Shown here piece by piece: positions 10,134 to 18,264 of a DNA stretch of 64,000 nucleotides (position 1 is its first letter; every line of letters begins with the position of its first letter). Under the pieces are notes generated by a model, which saw only the letters and a program-made list of their open reading frames with translations, was not told where the DNA came from and did not search any database. The position numbers and the translations under genes are program-made. Location of the stretch: the NCBI RefSeq assembly GCF_001705515.1, contig NZ_MDJS01000001.1:558001-622000 (forward strand), in the 5' to 3' direction. Origin of the DNA: Mucilaginibacter sp. PPCGB 2223. Lineage in GTDB: Bacteria; Bacteroidota; Bacteroidia; Sphingobacteriales; Sphingobacteriaceae.

Positions 10134-13100
10134 ATGCCGAACCACATTGTACAGCAGCAAGTGTTTGATGTGACCTTTCCTGAGGCCGGCACAGCGTACA
10201 GTCTGCAAAACAGGATCAGTGACTTGTTTCATAACCAGCTTTCGGATGCGATGGAGCAGCTGTTTACACGGCTGGTGCCCGATGAACAGGTACTGTCGAT
10301 GGGGGATGTGGAAATTGATGTCGGCCATATTGCCAATAACCAGCTCGAATATGAACTGACAGACCGGATACTGCTTGAGCTTGAAAAAGCGATCAGGGCA
10401 AGGCTGGCTTTAATACCATCAGCAAACGGAGACGGACAGGTACAGGGGAGCATCAAAACCCCTGAAGACAGTTATACCAGCTTACTGGAGTATTTTTTAC
10501 TGACCGGTACCATACCCTGGTGGGCAAGCGGTGACATGTTGACCGACCCGCTAAAGGTGATACAATATTTGATTGCCCATGGCGACGTGCTTTTGAAACG
10601 GCTGATCATGAACGTTGGTCAGCACAGCTATGTGCGGCAGCGGCTGGTACAGCAATTTCCTGAAGAGGTCATTCGGGGTATCATTCGGATTTTAGAACCG
10701 GCTCAGTCTGATTTTATTTTTGATTATCATGCCACCGTTGCTAAAACCCATCGTGAAGAAAAACTGATCACAAGCGCGCCTGCAAGTGAGTTTGAAAAGG
10801 CTTTATGGCTGTTCATCTTAACCTATATCCTGGTCGACCGGGGATCGTTTTTTAACCGCAAAATGTTTGTAAGCGTAACGCTCGGACAAATGGCAAGGCA
10901 CTATAACCGTGCCTACGCTGATATCCTGACTCTGCTTGCCAAAGCGCTTACAAAATATAACCTGACCGAAAGGCAGAGTAACGAACTACTGCTCATTATT
11001 AATGATCTGTCGGTTGATGAGTTTAACCATGCTCCGCAGCCAAAACGTGGACGAGGAGCATACGTTAGCACCGCAGATGAGGAAGCTGTGTTGCAGGACC
11101 TCGAACTCATTAAACACTACCTGGTTTTTGGCAGCCTGCCCTGGTGGAGCGAACCTTACGACCAGGATAAACTTGCCCGCGTATTGCTTCACCTGCTGCA
11201 GGTTATTCCGAAAACTGTGCGTGGTGTGATCATCACAGTTGGCCAAAGCGAAGAAGTACGTAAACGAATAACTACTGTTTTTAACGATGAAGTTATAAGT
11301 GGTATAGTTAAAATACTGGAGCCTGCCGATGCTGCCTTTATTATCAATTACGTAAACGAGGTACAGGATATCCATGTAAAAAAGCCGGTAGTTTATACCG
11401 ACAGCAAGGATTTTAAGAAGGCTGTATGGAAGTTTGTATTTGATTTCCTACTGGTCGAAAGCGGATCGGACTTTAACAGGCGGATGTTTTTGAAAAGCAA
11501 CATCCGCAAGCTGGCCGACAATTATAACGTACAGTATTTTGAGATGCTGATGTACCTGGTGCAAAGCATCGGGCAGGTGCACCAGGATAATATCGAGCAG
11601 GCGCCCCTGTTTAAACTTTTGGCTATGCTGCTTAACGATACCGACGATGACAGGGGACTGAGTGAATTTAAACCGGATAGTCCGGGTCGGCGGGGTGCTG
11701 CTTACCATCGCGATACTACTGCTGAGAAAAGGCAGGTCGTGATAAAAGATATATTGCTCTATTGGTTAAACTACGGCAGCATTCCATGGTGGGGAAGTTC
11801 GTACTTTGAGCAGGGGCCGGTAAATATGTTTTTGTCCTTACTGGCGCAAGCGCCCAATGAGGCATTTTTATTATTGAAGTACAGCGGCACCATGCCACAC
11901 ATCCGCAGGCGCGTTATTTACCAGTTTCCGGCCGAACTGGTGATGGATGCTTTTGCACAGCAAAATACTGCTTCGAAAGCTGTTAAACACTACAAGTATT
12001 TGTTAGCTGTATTTGCTGAAACAGCAAAGGCCCTGCAGTTCGGCATCTCTATCAAAGAAATAGAAACCGTGCTGCTTACCCTTTTCTGGGATGAGTATAA
12101 GGCCGGCGATTATAAAGTATTAAACGATCGCGTTTTCCTGCAAAAGGCGATTTCCTACTTTTTTAAAAAAGCCGGTGCAGGCAATCATCCGCGTGTTATC
12201 CGCGAATTAAAGAGCGTGTTTGGTGCGATCGGCTCTGCTAAAACGGGAAAAAAAACAGCGTCGCTTAAAACATCCTTGCCTGATTCTTCTCCGGTTGCCG
12301 GCGATCGGGAAATTTACCTGCTAAGTTTGGAAGCGGCAATCGCGGAAACTGGTAAAAAAAGTGAAGATATATCGATAGAGGATATCCTTACCCTTACCCA
12401 GGATATACTAACAAATGGGGCTATTGATTCCATTGATATCAGCGAGGCGATAGCTGCTTACCTATACGCAAAAGAGCCTGCAGAACAGGAAGTGGCAGCC
12501 GAGGTGTTACGTATATTAAAACATTTTGCTGCGACGCAAAAACTACCCGACCAGTTTAAGAGCACCAATCCTGCATATATTGCAGCAGTAATCAGGCAAT
12601 TGCTCAAAGTCCTGAAAAAGGCATTGCCATCTCCCTATAAACAGTTGATGGAAGATGCGGCTCAACTGAAAACCTATACCAGGGAAGATGCTGCAACAGG
12701 TGCCGGGGGCAAAATTGAAGGCAGCATCGAACAATTGATCAGCGCTTACCTGCATCGCGAAAAGCAACGAAAAAATGCTGTTGAAAAAGATGATATACTG
12801 AAAGAGGCGCAGGCATTATTGCATTATTTTTTGATGCACGGCAAATTGCCCGATGCTTTCAGGCAGGCCACCATAACAAATACGCCGGTAATTTTAAAGC
12901 AATTGATCCTGGCGCTGCATTATGCCCAACCCAATGCCTTAAACAATATGCTGCAACAGGCCAATTACCTGGCTGAAGCTAAGTTGCAGATACACAACCT
13001 GTTTTCGCTAACCACCAATACGGCTGAGAATAATGTGGCGCGTGTACTCAAAGAGCATATCGAAAAAGATATTGTTCAATATATCAAAGCTTTAGGCTCA

Positions 13101-14297
13101 ATTCAGAGCGTTGACGAGCAGATTAAGACGCTGATAGAAGAACATTTGAATATCGACCGGGCAGATAGCCGGAAACTCATTATGAACTTATTGAAGCAGC
13201 CCTCGGCCGCCCGTTATATTGCCCGTTATTATACCAACGAACAGGTGCAGAACCTGTTGAATAACAATATTAGCCTGGTTGGCGGCACCGAAAATTTAGC
13301 CTGGCTTGCTGAGCTGCAAACACTCATTGCAGATAAAATAACCGATACCCTGCATCGTTACCAACTGAATAACCTGGTGCGGGAATTTAATATGTTAATG
13401 CTGGGCGGGCACGTTGGTGCCGCAAGCTTTATTGTTTATATTAAAGGGCTTTTTCGATTTATTGCAGCGCAAAACCAAAGGTTGTTTACTGCCTTAGCCG
13501 ATGTTTTAGTTGATGCGGCCTCTGCCGACATGAAGATATTACCCGCTTTTCGCGGAAAACTTGCGGCCGCCTTAACCGAGCTTGATATTCAGAAAGCCGG
13601 TACTAAAGCTGCAGAGAACATTAAAAAACAACTGGATAAGGCTAACAATGAAGCCTTACAAAACCTGGCCGATCTGAATGCGGCCAAACAAAAAGCCGCC
13701 GAAACAAACCAGGTTAAAGACGAACTGAAACAAACCCTGCAGAAGCAGGAAGACGAAGCCAGGGATGAGGGCAAACGATCGATGGCGAAGCCAGATGATG
13801 CTATTTATATTCATAACGCGGGCCTGGTGCTGCTAAATCCGTTTATCCCAACTTTTTTTGTGCGCGTAGGGGTGATGCACGGCGGTAAGTTTGTAAGCGA
13901 TGAGGCCCGGTTAAGAGCAGTGCATTTATTACAATACCTGGTTGATGGGACAAGCAACAGCCCCGAACATGCGCTGGTACTGAATAAAATATTATGCAAT
14001 TTACCCATCGAAGAACCGGTGCCGGCCGAAATTGTTATGACAGAGGCCGAAAAACAGGTATCGCAGGATTTGCTGAAAGCTGTATTAAATAACTGGGATA
14101 AACTAAAAAACTCGAGCGTGGATGCCCTGCGTGGTACATTTTTAATACGCGAAGGCTCGTTGGTTTTCAGGGAAGATGCCTGGCACCTCAAGGTTGAACA
14201 GCGCGGCTACGATGTGCTGTTACAATTTTTACCGTGGACCATTGGTATGATCAGAACACCATGGATGGATAAATTTTTATATGTAGAATGGATATGA
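10134..14297 (+). CDS. Contractile injection system tape-measure-family protein
   Basis: A 1387-residue, mostly helical protein of the family named CIS tape measure protein in Bacteroidota eCIS clusters (Afp14 position). The N-terminus (about 1-95), with 'FHNQLSDAMEQLFTRL' and 'IDVGHI', is the conserved family start. It is followed by tandem modules, each opening with an aromatic helix and G-(T/S)-(I/L)-P-W-W; the PWW triplets fall at residues 128, 336 and 551. Two weaker copies with LPD(Q/A)F at about 805 and 906 follow. A charged coiled-coil stretch lies around 1155-1220, and the conserved C-terminal part (about 1225-1387) includes 'GLVLLNPFIPTFF'. It overlaps the ATPase gene by 10 nt. The name comes from family and position; a direct length-measuring role is not shown here. 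Confidence 0.8.
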   Translation: MPNHIVQQQVFDVTFPEAGTAYSLQNRISDLFHNQLSDAMEQLFTRLVPDEQVLSMGDVEIDVGHIANNQLEYELTDRILLELEKAIRARLALIPSANGDGQVQGSIKTPEDSYTSLLEYFLLTGTIPWWASGDMLTDPLKVIQYLIAHGDVLLKRLIMNVGQHSYVRQRLVQQFPEEVIRGIIRILEPAQSDFIFDYHATVAKTHREEKLITSAPASEFEKALWLFILTYILVDRGSFFNRKMFVSVTLGQMARHYNRAYADILTLLAKALTKYNLTERQSNELLLIINDLSVDEFNHAPQPKRGRGAYVSTADEEAVLQDLELIKHYLVFGSLPWWSEPYDQDKLARVLLHLLQVIPKTVRGVIITVGQSEEVRKRITTVFNDEVISGIVKILEPADAAFIINYVNEVQDIHVKKPVVYTDSKDFKKAVWKFVFDFLLVESGSDFNRRMFLKSNIRKLADNYNVQYFEMLMYLVQSIGQVHQDNIEQAPLFKLLAMLLNDTDDDRGLSEFKPDSPGRRGAAYHRDTTAEKRQVVIKDILLYWLNYGSIPWWGSSYFEQGPVNMFLSLLAQAPNEAFLLLKYSGTMPHIRRRVIYQFPAELVMDAFAQQNTASKAVKHYKYLLAVFAETAKALQFGISIKEIETVLLTLFWDEYKAGDYKVLNDRVFLQKAISYFFKKAGAGNHPRVIRELKSVFGAIGSAKTGKKTASLKTSLPDSSPVAGDREIYLLSLEAAIAETGKKSEDISIEDILTLTQDILTNGAIDSIDISEAIAAYLYAKEPAEQEVAAEVLRILKHFAATQKLPDQFKSTNPAYIAAVIRQLLKVLKKALPSPYKQLMEDAAQLKTYTREDAATGAGGKIEGSIEQLISAYLHREKQRKNAVEKDDILKEAQALLHYFLMHGKLPDAFRQATITNTPVILKQLILALHYAQPNALNNMLQQANYLAEAKLQIHNLFSLTTNTAENNVARVLKEHIEKDIVQYIKALGSIQSVDEQIKTLIEEHLNIDRADSRKLIMNLLKQPSAARYIARYYTNEQVQNLLNNNISLVGGTENLAWLAELQTLIADKITDTLHRYQLNNLVREFNMLMLGGHVGAASFIVYIKGLFRFIAAQNQRLFTALADVLVDAASADMKILPAFRGKLAAALTELDIQKAGTKAAENIKKQLDKANNEALQNLADLNAAKQKAAETNQVKDELKQTLQKQEDEARDEGKRSMAKPDDAIYIHNAGLVLLNPFIPTFFVRVGVMHGGKFVSDEARLRAVHLLQYLVDGTSNSPEHALVLNKILCNLPIEEPVPAEIVMTEAEKQVSQDLLKAVLNNWDKLKNSSVDALRGTFLIREGSLVFREDAWHLKVEQRGYDVLLQFLPWTIGMIRTPWMDKFLYVEWI

Positions 14298-15646
14298 ACA
14301 TAGTTAAAAAAAATGCCGAGGCTCTGGCTGTGCAAATGCAATGGCTGGCCCGGATAATTGATACGCGGATGCAATTGTATTTCGGCCAGGATACGGAGTT
14401 TACGGATATTGTGCAGATACCCGAACCAGATATCGATCAGGATACGTCTACTTTTTCAAGCATCGTCCGCCATTATAAGATGAGTTTTGCAGAGCGCTTA
14501 ACCTTGTTACTGGCGCTTGCACCACATGTACAGCCACACTTGCTGGATGTTTTTTTTGTAAGAAATTCGACCTACGACCGTGGTTTTACCGAGTTTGGCG
14601 GAGTAAAAGGGCAAAATCACAGCGGCTTTTTACCTACCGGCGAAACTTTAGCTTTTATCCTTGCCGGGAATGACATTGCGCGTCGTTTTGTGTTATTCGA
14701 TATTTTTGGAGGGGGCCATTTTTTCAATAAATTCAATATTCTGAAGCTCGAGAGCCAGCAACCCGGCGAGCCTTTGCTGAGCGGTATCCTGCGCATATCA
14801 CCAGAATACTTAAGCTTATTTATTCTCGGCGAAAGCCATAAACCCGAATATAGTACAACTTTCCCCGCAAAACGAATAACGACAATGCTGGATTGGCCTG
14901 ACCTGGTTCTCGATTCGGTTGTAATGGAGGAAGTTGCCGAGATAAATGATTGGATACGGCATGGCGATACCCTGATGAAGGACTGGGAAATGAATAAAAA
15001 AATAAAGCCTGGTTTCCGTTCGCTGTTTTATGGCCCGCCGGGTACAGGTAAAACGCTAACCGCATGCCTGATGGGTAAATCATCCGGACTGGATGTTTAC
15101 CGTATCGATTTGTCGATGATCGTATCAAAATACATCGGCGAAACCGAAAAAAACCTGGCCGGCATCTTTGATCAGGCAGAAAATAAAAACTGGATATTAT
15201 TCTTTGATGAAGCCGACGCTTTATTTGGCAAGCGTACTTCGGCCAATAACTCTAACGACAGGCATGCCAACCAGGAAGTTGCCTATTTATTGCAAAGGGT
15301 TGAGGATTTCCCTGGCGTGGTAATATTGGCTACCAACTTAAAGGCCAATCTGGATGAAGCTTTTAGCCGTCGTTTTCAATCGATGATACACTTTCCGATG
15401 CCCGGCCCCGAGCAGCGCCGGCAGCTCTGGCGTAATGCTTTTTCGGGTAAAACAGTCTTTGAGCCCATGCTGTCGCAAAAATTTGATGAGATTGCTGTTA
15501 AATACGAACTGGCTGGTGGCGCTATCATCAATATTGTACGCTATTGCTCGTTGATGGCAATCAAACGCGGTGATAATATTATGAAGTATGATGACGTACT
15601 GGAGGGGATACGTAAAGAGTTTAGGAAGGATGGAAAGACAGTGTGA
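14288..15646 (+). CDS. AAA+ ATPase of the eCIS cluster (Afp15-like)
   Basis: A 452-residue ATPase of the type found near the end of Afp/PVC operons, thought to help particle assembly or cargo handling in the cytoplasm. The Walker A motif GPPGTGKT is at residues 249-256 and Walker B 'ILFFDEAD' has its D-E at 307-308. Sensor and arginine-finger type residues follow in 'VILATNLKANLDEAFSRRFQ'. The first about 200 residues form a family-specific N-terminal domain with no known catalytic motif. It overlaps the tape-measure gene by 10 nt, which suggests coupled translation. It is the last gene of the + operon; the next gene is on the opposite strand. Confidence 0.9.
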   Translation: MDMNIVKKNAEALAVQMQWLARIIDTRMQLYFGQDTEFTDIVQIPEPDIDQDTSTFSSIVRHYKMSFAERLTLLLALAPHVQPHLLDVFFVRNSTYDRGFTEFGGVKGQNHSGFLPTGETLAFILAGNDIARRFVLFDIFGGGHFFNKFNILKLESQQPGEPLLSGILRISPEYLSLFILGESHKPEYSTTFPAKRITTMLDWPDLVLDSVVMEEVAEINDWIRHGDTLMKDWEMNKKIKPGFRSLFYGPPGTGKTLTACLMGKSSGLDVYRIDLSMIVSKYIGETEKNLAGIFDQAENKNWILFFDEADALFGKRTSANNSNDRHANQEVAYLLQRVEDFPGVVILATNLKANLDEAFSRRFQSMIHFPMPGPEQRRQLWRNAFSGKTVFEPMLSQKFDEIAVKYELAGGAIINIVRYCSLMAIKRGDNIMKYDDVLEGIRKEFRKDGKTV

Positions 15647-15692
15647 AGTATCATCAATGAGTGGAAAATACATCCTGCCGGAATGTTAGCGG

Positions 15693-16337
15693 TTATTTAT
15701 CACCCTTGGTTTGTTGCCAGGCTTCTTCAATTGATATTGCTTTTTTTGAACGCTCGCCGATTGGAACATCATCTGACCATAGTGGCGGGTAAATAGATAA
15801 AAATTGCTCCGCAGAAACTGATTTGATCTCGGTTTGCCAGTTGTCGAATCTGAATGCAGAATAGAACTCTTCGAATTGATCTGTGCAAACCCATTTTAAA
15901 AAATTGTCGAAAGAAACATCCAAACCTTCCCATTCTAAGGTATCAGGGGCAAAATAATATACTTCGCCAAGGGGGGTATTAAAAGCTCCATTATTAATGG
16001 CAAAAAAACCACCGAGTACATCATCTGCAAAGAGTATAGCCTGGGGCATACGTTGTTGCTTACCTGTACCCGGAAAATTCCATGATTCAATACTTCTTGG
16101 CAACTTTTCGCTACCCGAACCCAGTATGCGCAACCAGCCGCTATCTACCAAAATACCCCCTGTATGGGTAATAACTATTCCTAAATAACTTGATTCATTA
16201 ATGCCCGTTTTTTGAAACACTTCTGTCGCAGAATGGGGATGAGTATGAAGAATTTCGATTTGTCGTTGTGATGATTTTGCGGTATTCACCCAGCTCTGAA
16301 TTTGATCCCAGGTTTCATTAATATTTTTTTCGCTCAT
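15693..16337 (-). CDS. DUF2625 family protein, candidate immunity protein
   Basis: A 214-residue soluble protein matching the DUF2625 family by its blocks 'TWDQIQSWV', 'VDSGWLRILGSG', 'DDVLGGFFAINNGAF' and 'VYYFAPDTLEWE' followed by an aromatic 'FLKWV'. It has no signal peptide or membrane segment. It starts 10 nt downstream of the DUF4157-NucB gene on the same strand, so the two are almost certainly co-transcribed. Position and compact soluble nature fit an immunity protein against the DNase domain; that role is inferred from context only. Confidence 0.72.
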   Translation of the reverse strand: MSEKNINETWDQIQSWVNTAKSSQRQIEILHTHPHSATEVFQKTGINESSYLGIVITHTGGILVDSGWLRILGSGSEKLPRSIESWNFPGTGKQQRMPQAILFADDVLGGFFAINNGAFNTPLGEVYYFAPDTLEWEGLDVSFDNFLKWVCTDQFEEFYSAFRFDNWQTEIKSVSAEQFLSIYPPLWSDDVPIGERSKKAISIEEAWQQTKGDK

Positions 16338-16347
16338 AATTTATTTT

Positions 16348-17568
16348 TTAAAGTTGAATAGTTGTTGAGCCGTCCATTTGCGGTAATACCAGAACATCAA
16401 CAGTTGTGCCATCCGGAGCGCCTTGCCTGAAAATGTGCCCGATCGAAGATCCGGCGCCACGGTTATCAGAAGGATCGATATGCCTTACGCTCGCTCCTGT
16501 GCCACCTTCAGACATAACGGCCATAGGATACTCATCTCTGTCGGTTCCTGAGATAGTCGGTATCCCTCGCAAAGATTTTCTGCGGTTTGAGGATGCAGTG
16601 GGCCTGTTTATGGTAACTCTGCTTGGTTGTCCCGAGTTAATCGCATCGGTGATATGTTGCACACTTTCGGGGTATACGGATGAATTAATAGATCCTAAAA
16701 TAGCACCATCAGAAACTCTCTTTCTTTGAATGGTCTTTGCCTGTATGCTCCCATCATCTTTTTTCAGTTGGGCCGTTTCTTTTTCCTCACGTTCTCTTTC
16801 TTCAAACGCCAGAACCTGCGCTTCCAAAGGGCTTTCTTCTATAAGTTCGGCCAGACTTTTCTTTTGCAAAACCTTATGCTGAACAACACCGGATGAAGAA
16901 TGACTATCGCCATTTTTTGAATCAACGTTGACGGGTTCGGAAAAACCGAGCGCTTTGGCACCCATAATATCCGCTTCCTGTTCCAAGCCCATATCCTCGT
17001 TTACATTTATGCCGCCTTTCATTTGTAATGTCGGTTTTACCCTGCCTTGTTTTTGTTGTACAACATGCCAGGCTTCGTGAGGGAGGTGCCTTTCTTGTCC
17101 CGAGGCGATATGAATATCGGAACCTTGTGCATAAGCGTGTGCGTGCAACTGTGCCGGTTTAGCAGAGTTATAATGCACTTTTACATCAGAGATATCAACT
17201 CCCGAGAGATTTTCAATTCCGGATTTTAAATTGTCGGGCAGGCCGGTTTTGTTTTCCTTTTTTTGAATAGGTACAAACCTGGTTGGCGCGCTTAAAGCAC
17301 CGTCATCATCTTTCTTTTGCAATGTTTTGTTTGCAGTAAAAGGTTGTAAGTCGGCTTTATGTTGTTGGACGGAAGGCGGGGACTGCATTTTGTATGCATT
17401 TTGCTTAGGAGCGAATTCTTTTTGCTCGGGTAATTCTTCTGCTGTTAATTGAGATTTTTCTTGTAATACAGGTACAGCCGGCATACTTTTACCCCGCGTG
17501 GTATTGCTTTGGTTAGCAATAGCTTTTGATGTATTTTGTGTTTGTTTTGCGGCAGATATGTTTTCCAT
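16348..17568 (-). CDS. DUF4157 eCIS cargo with C-terminal NucA/NucB-type DNase domain
   Basis: A 406-residue predicted effector. Residues 1-110 are low complexity (Gln/Lys/Ser-rich) with a leader shared with the DUF4157 protein at 18265-19029. The DUF4157 domain spans about 105-210 and has the zinc-type motif H164-E-A-W-H168 and a downstream E-x-E-A-D (about 196-200). After a charged linker, residues about 285-406 match secreted NucA/NucB nucleases: 'VYPESVQHITDAI', then 'NRRKSLRGIP', 'DRDEYPMAV' (343-351), EGG (354-356) and PSDNRGAG (366-373), the catalytic block of NucB. DUF4157 proteins are known companions of eCIS, so this reads as a DNase payload for the particle encoded upstream. There is no Sec signal peptide, which fits loading into a particle in the cytoplasm. 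The DUF2625 gene follows after 10 nt. Confidence 0.85.
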   Translation of the reverse strand: MENISAAKQTQNTSKAIANQSNTTRGKSMPAVPVLQEKSQLTAEELPEQKEFAPKQNAYKMQSPPSVQQHKADLQPFTANKTLQKKDDDGALSAPTRFVPIQKKENKTGLPDNLKSGIENLSGVDISDVKVHYNSAKPAQLHAHAYAQGSDIHIASGQERHLPHEAWHVVQQKQGRVKPTLQMKGGINVNEDMGLEQEADIMGAKALGFSEPVNVDSKNGDSHSSSGVVQHKVLQKKSLAELIEESPLEAQVLAFEEREREEKETAQLKKDDGSIQAKTIQRKRVSDGAILGSINSSVYPESVQHITDAINSGQPSRVTINRPTASSNRRKSLRGIPTISGTDRDEYPMAVMSEGGTGASVRHIDPSDNRGAGSSIGHIFRQGAPDGTTVDVLVLPQMDGSTTIQL

Positions 17569-17658
17569 AGCGATTTATGGTTACACTATTTAAACATATT
17601 AAAATAATTTAATAGTGGCAACAATATAAATTGTATTAAGCAACTTAAGTGAAAAAAT

Positions 17659-18258
17659 ATGGGTTTGATAGACTGGGCAAATATTTACCGTTTTAATCAG
17701 GCGTGTATTAAGGAGCATGGCAATGGGGATACCCGAAGTTTAGGCTGGCGTGACAACAATAGCCAGCGTTTACGGTTTGATGCGCTGGCGGATATTGGCG
17801 ATATGACCGGGCATTCGGTATTGGATGTGGGGTGCGGTTATGGCGACCTACGTGATTATCTTGGGGCAAGATATCCTGATATTACTTATACCGGTATCGA
17901 TAACATGCAGGAGTTTCTGACTATCGCTATCGAACGTTACGGGCATCTGCCTGATACCACTTTTTTATACGGCGATTTTAGCAACGCAATTTTGCCGCGG
18001 GCCGACTATGTGTTTGCCAGCGGCAGCCTGAACTATTTTAATAACGAACCTGGATTTATTTACCGCATTATTGATAAACTGTTCAAAACCTGTAATATAG
18101 CATTCGGCTTTAACCTGCTCAGCGATATTGCGCCTATGGGGTTATTGGTAGCTTATGATATGAATGCGATAGTAAAATACTGTCAAAAATTATCGCCGAA
18201 CGTGATTCTGAATAACAGTTACGCTGCCGACGATTTTACGATCTGGATGTATAAATAG
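17659..18258 (+). CDS. Class I SAM-dependent methyltransferase
   Basis: A 199-residue Rossmann methyltransferase. Motif I is 'VLDVGCGYG' (residues about 54-62) and the acidic loop after strand 2 is 'YTGIDNMQ' (about 75-82). A third block, 'ADYVFASGSLNYF', fits the substrate side of the fold. It has no signal peptide, so it acts in the cytoplasm; the substrate cannot be read from the sequence. It stands alone on the + strand between two DUF4157 genes on the - strand, and its 3' end is only 6 nt from that of the second one. A link with eCIS cargo is possible but unproven. Confidence 0.82.
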   Translation: MGLIDWANIYRFNQACIKEHGNGDTRSLGWRDNNSQRLRFDALADIGDMTGHSVLDVGCGYGDLRDYLGARYPDITYTGIDNMQEFLTIAIERYGHLPDTTFLYGDFSNAILPRADYVFASGSLNYFNNEPGFIYRIIDKLFKTCNIAFGFNLLSDIAPMGLLVAYDMNAIVKYCQKLSPNVILNNSYAADDFTIWMYK

Positions 18259-18264
18259 TGGTAT

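Noticed and set aside
1..15646. Type VI secretion reading for the left operon
   Set aside because: There is no ClpV-type double ATPase, TssJLM or TssK; a single AAA+ ATPase, the CIS tape-measure family and DUF4157 cargo fit an eCIS better. Genes outside the window could alter this.
16406..16729. 107-codon + strand ORF inside the DUF4157-NucB gene
   Set aside because: Antisense shadow of a clear protein; no recognisable domain or start signal.
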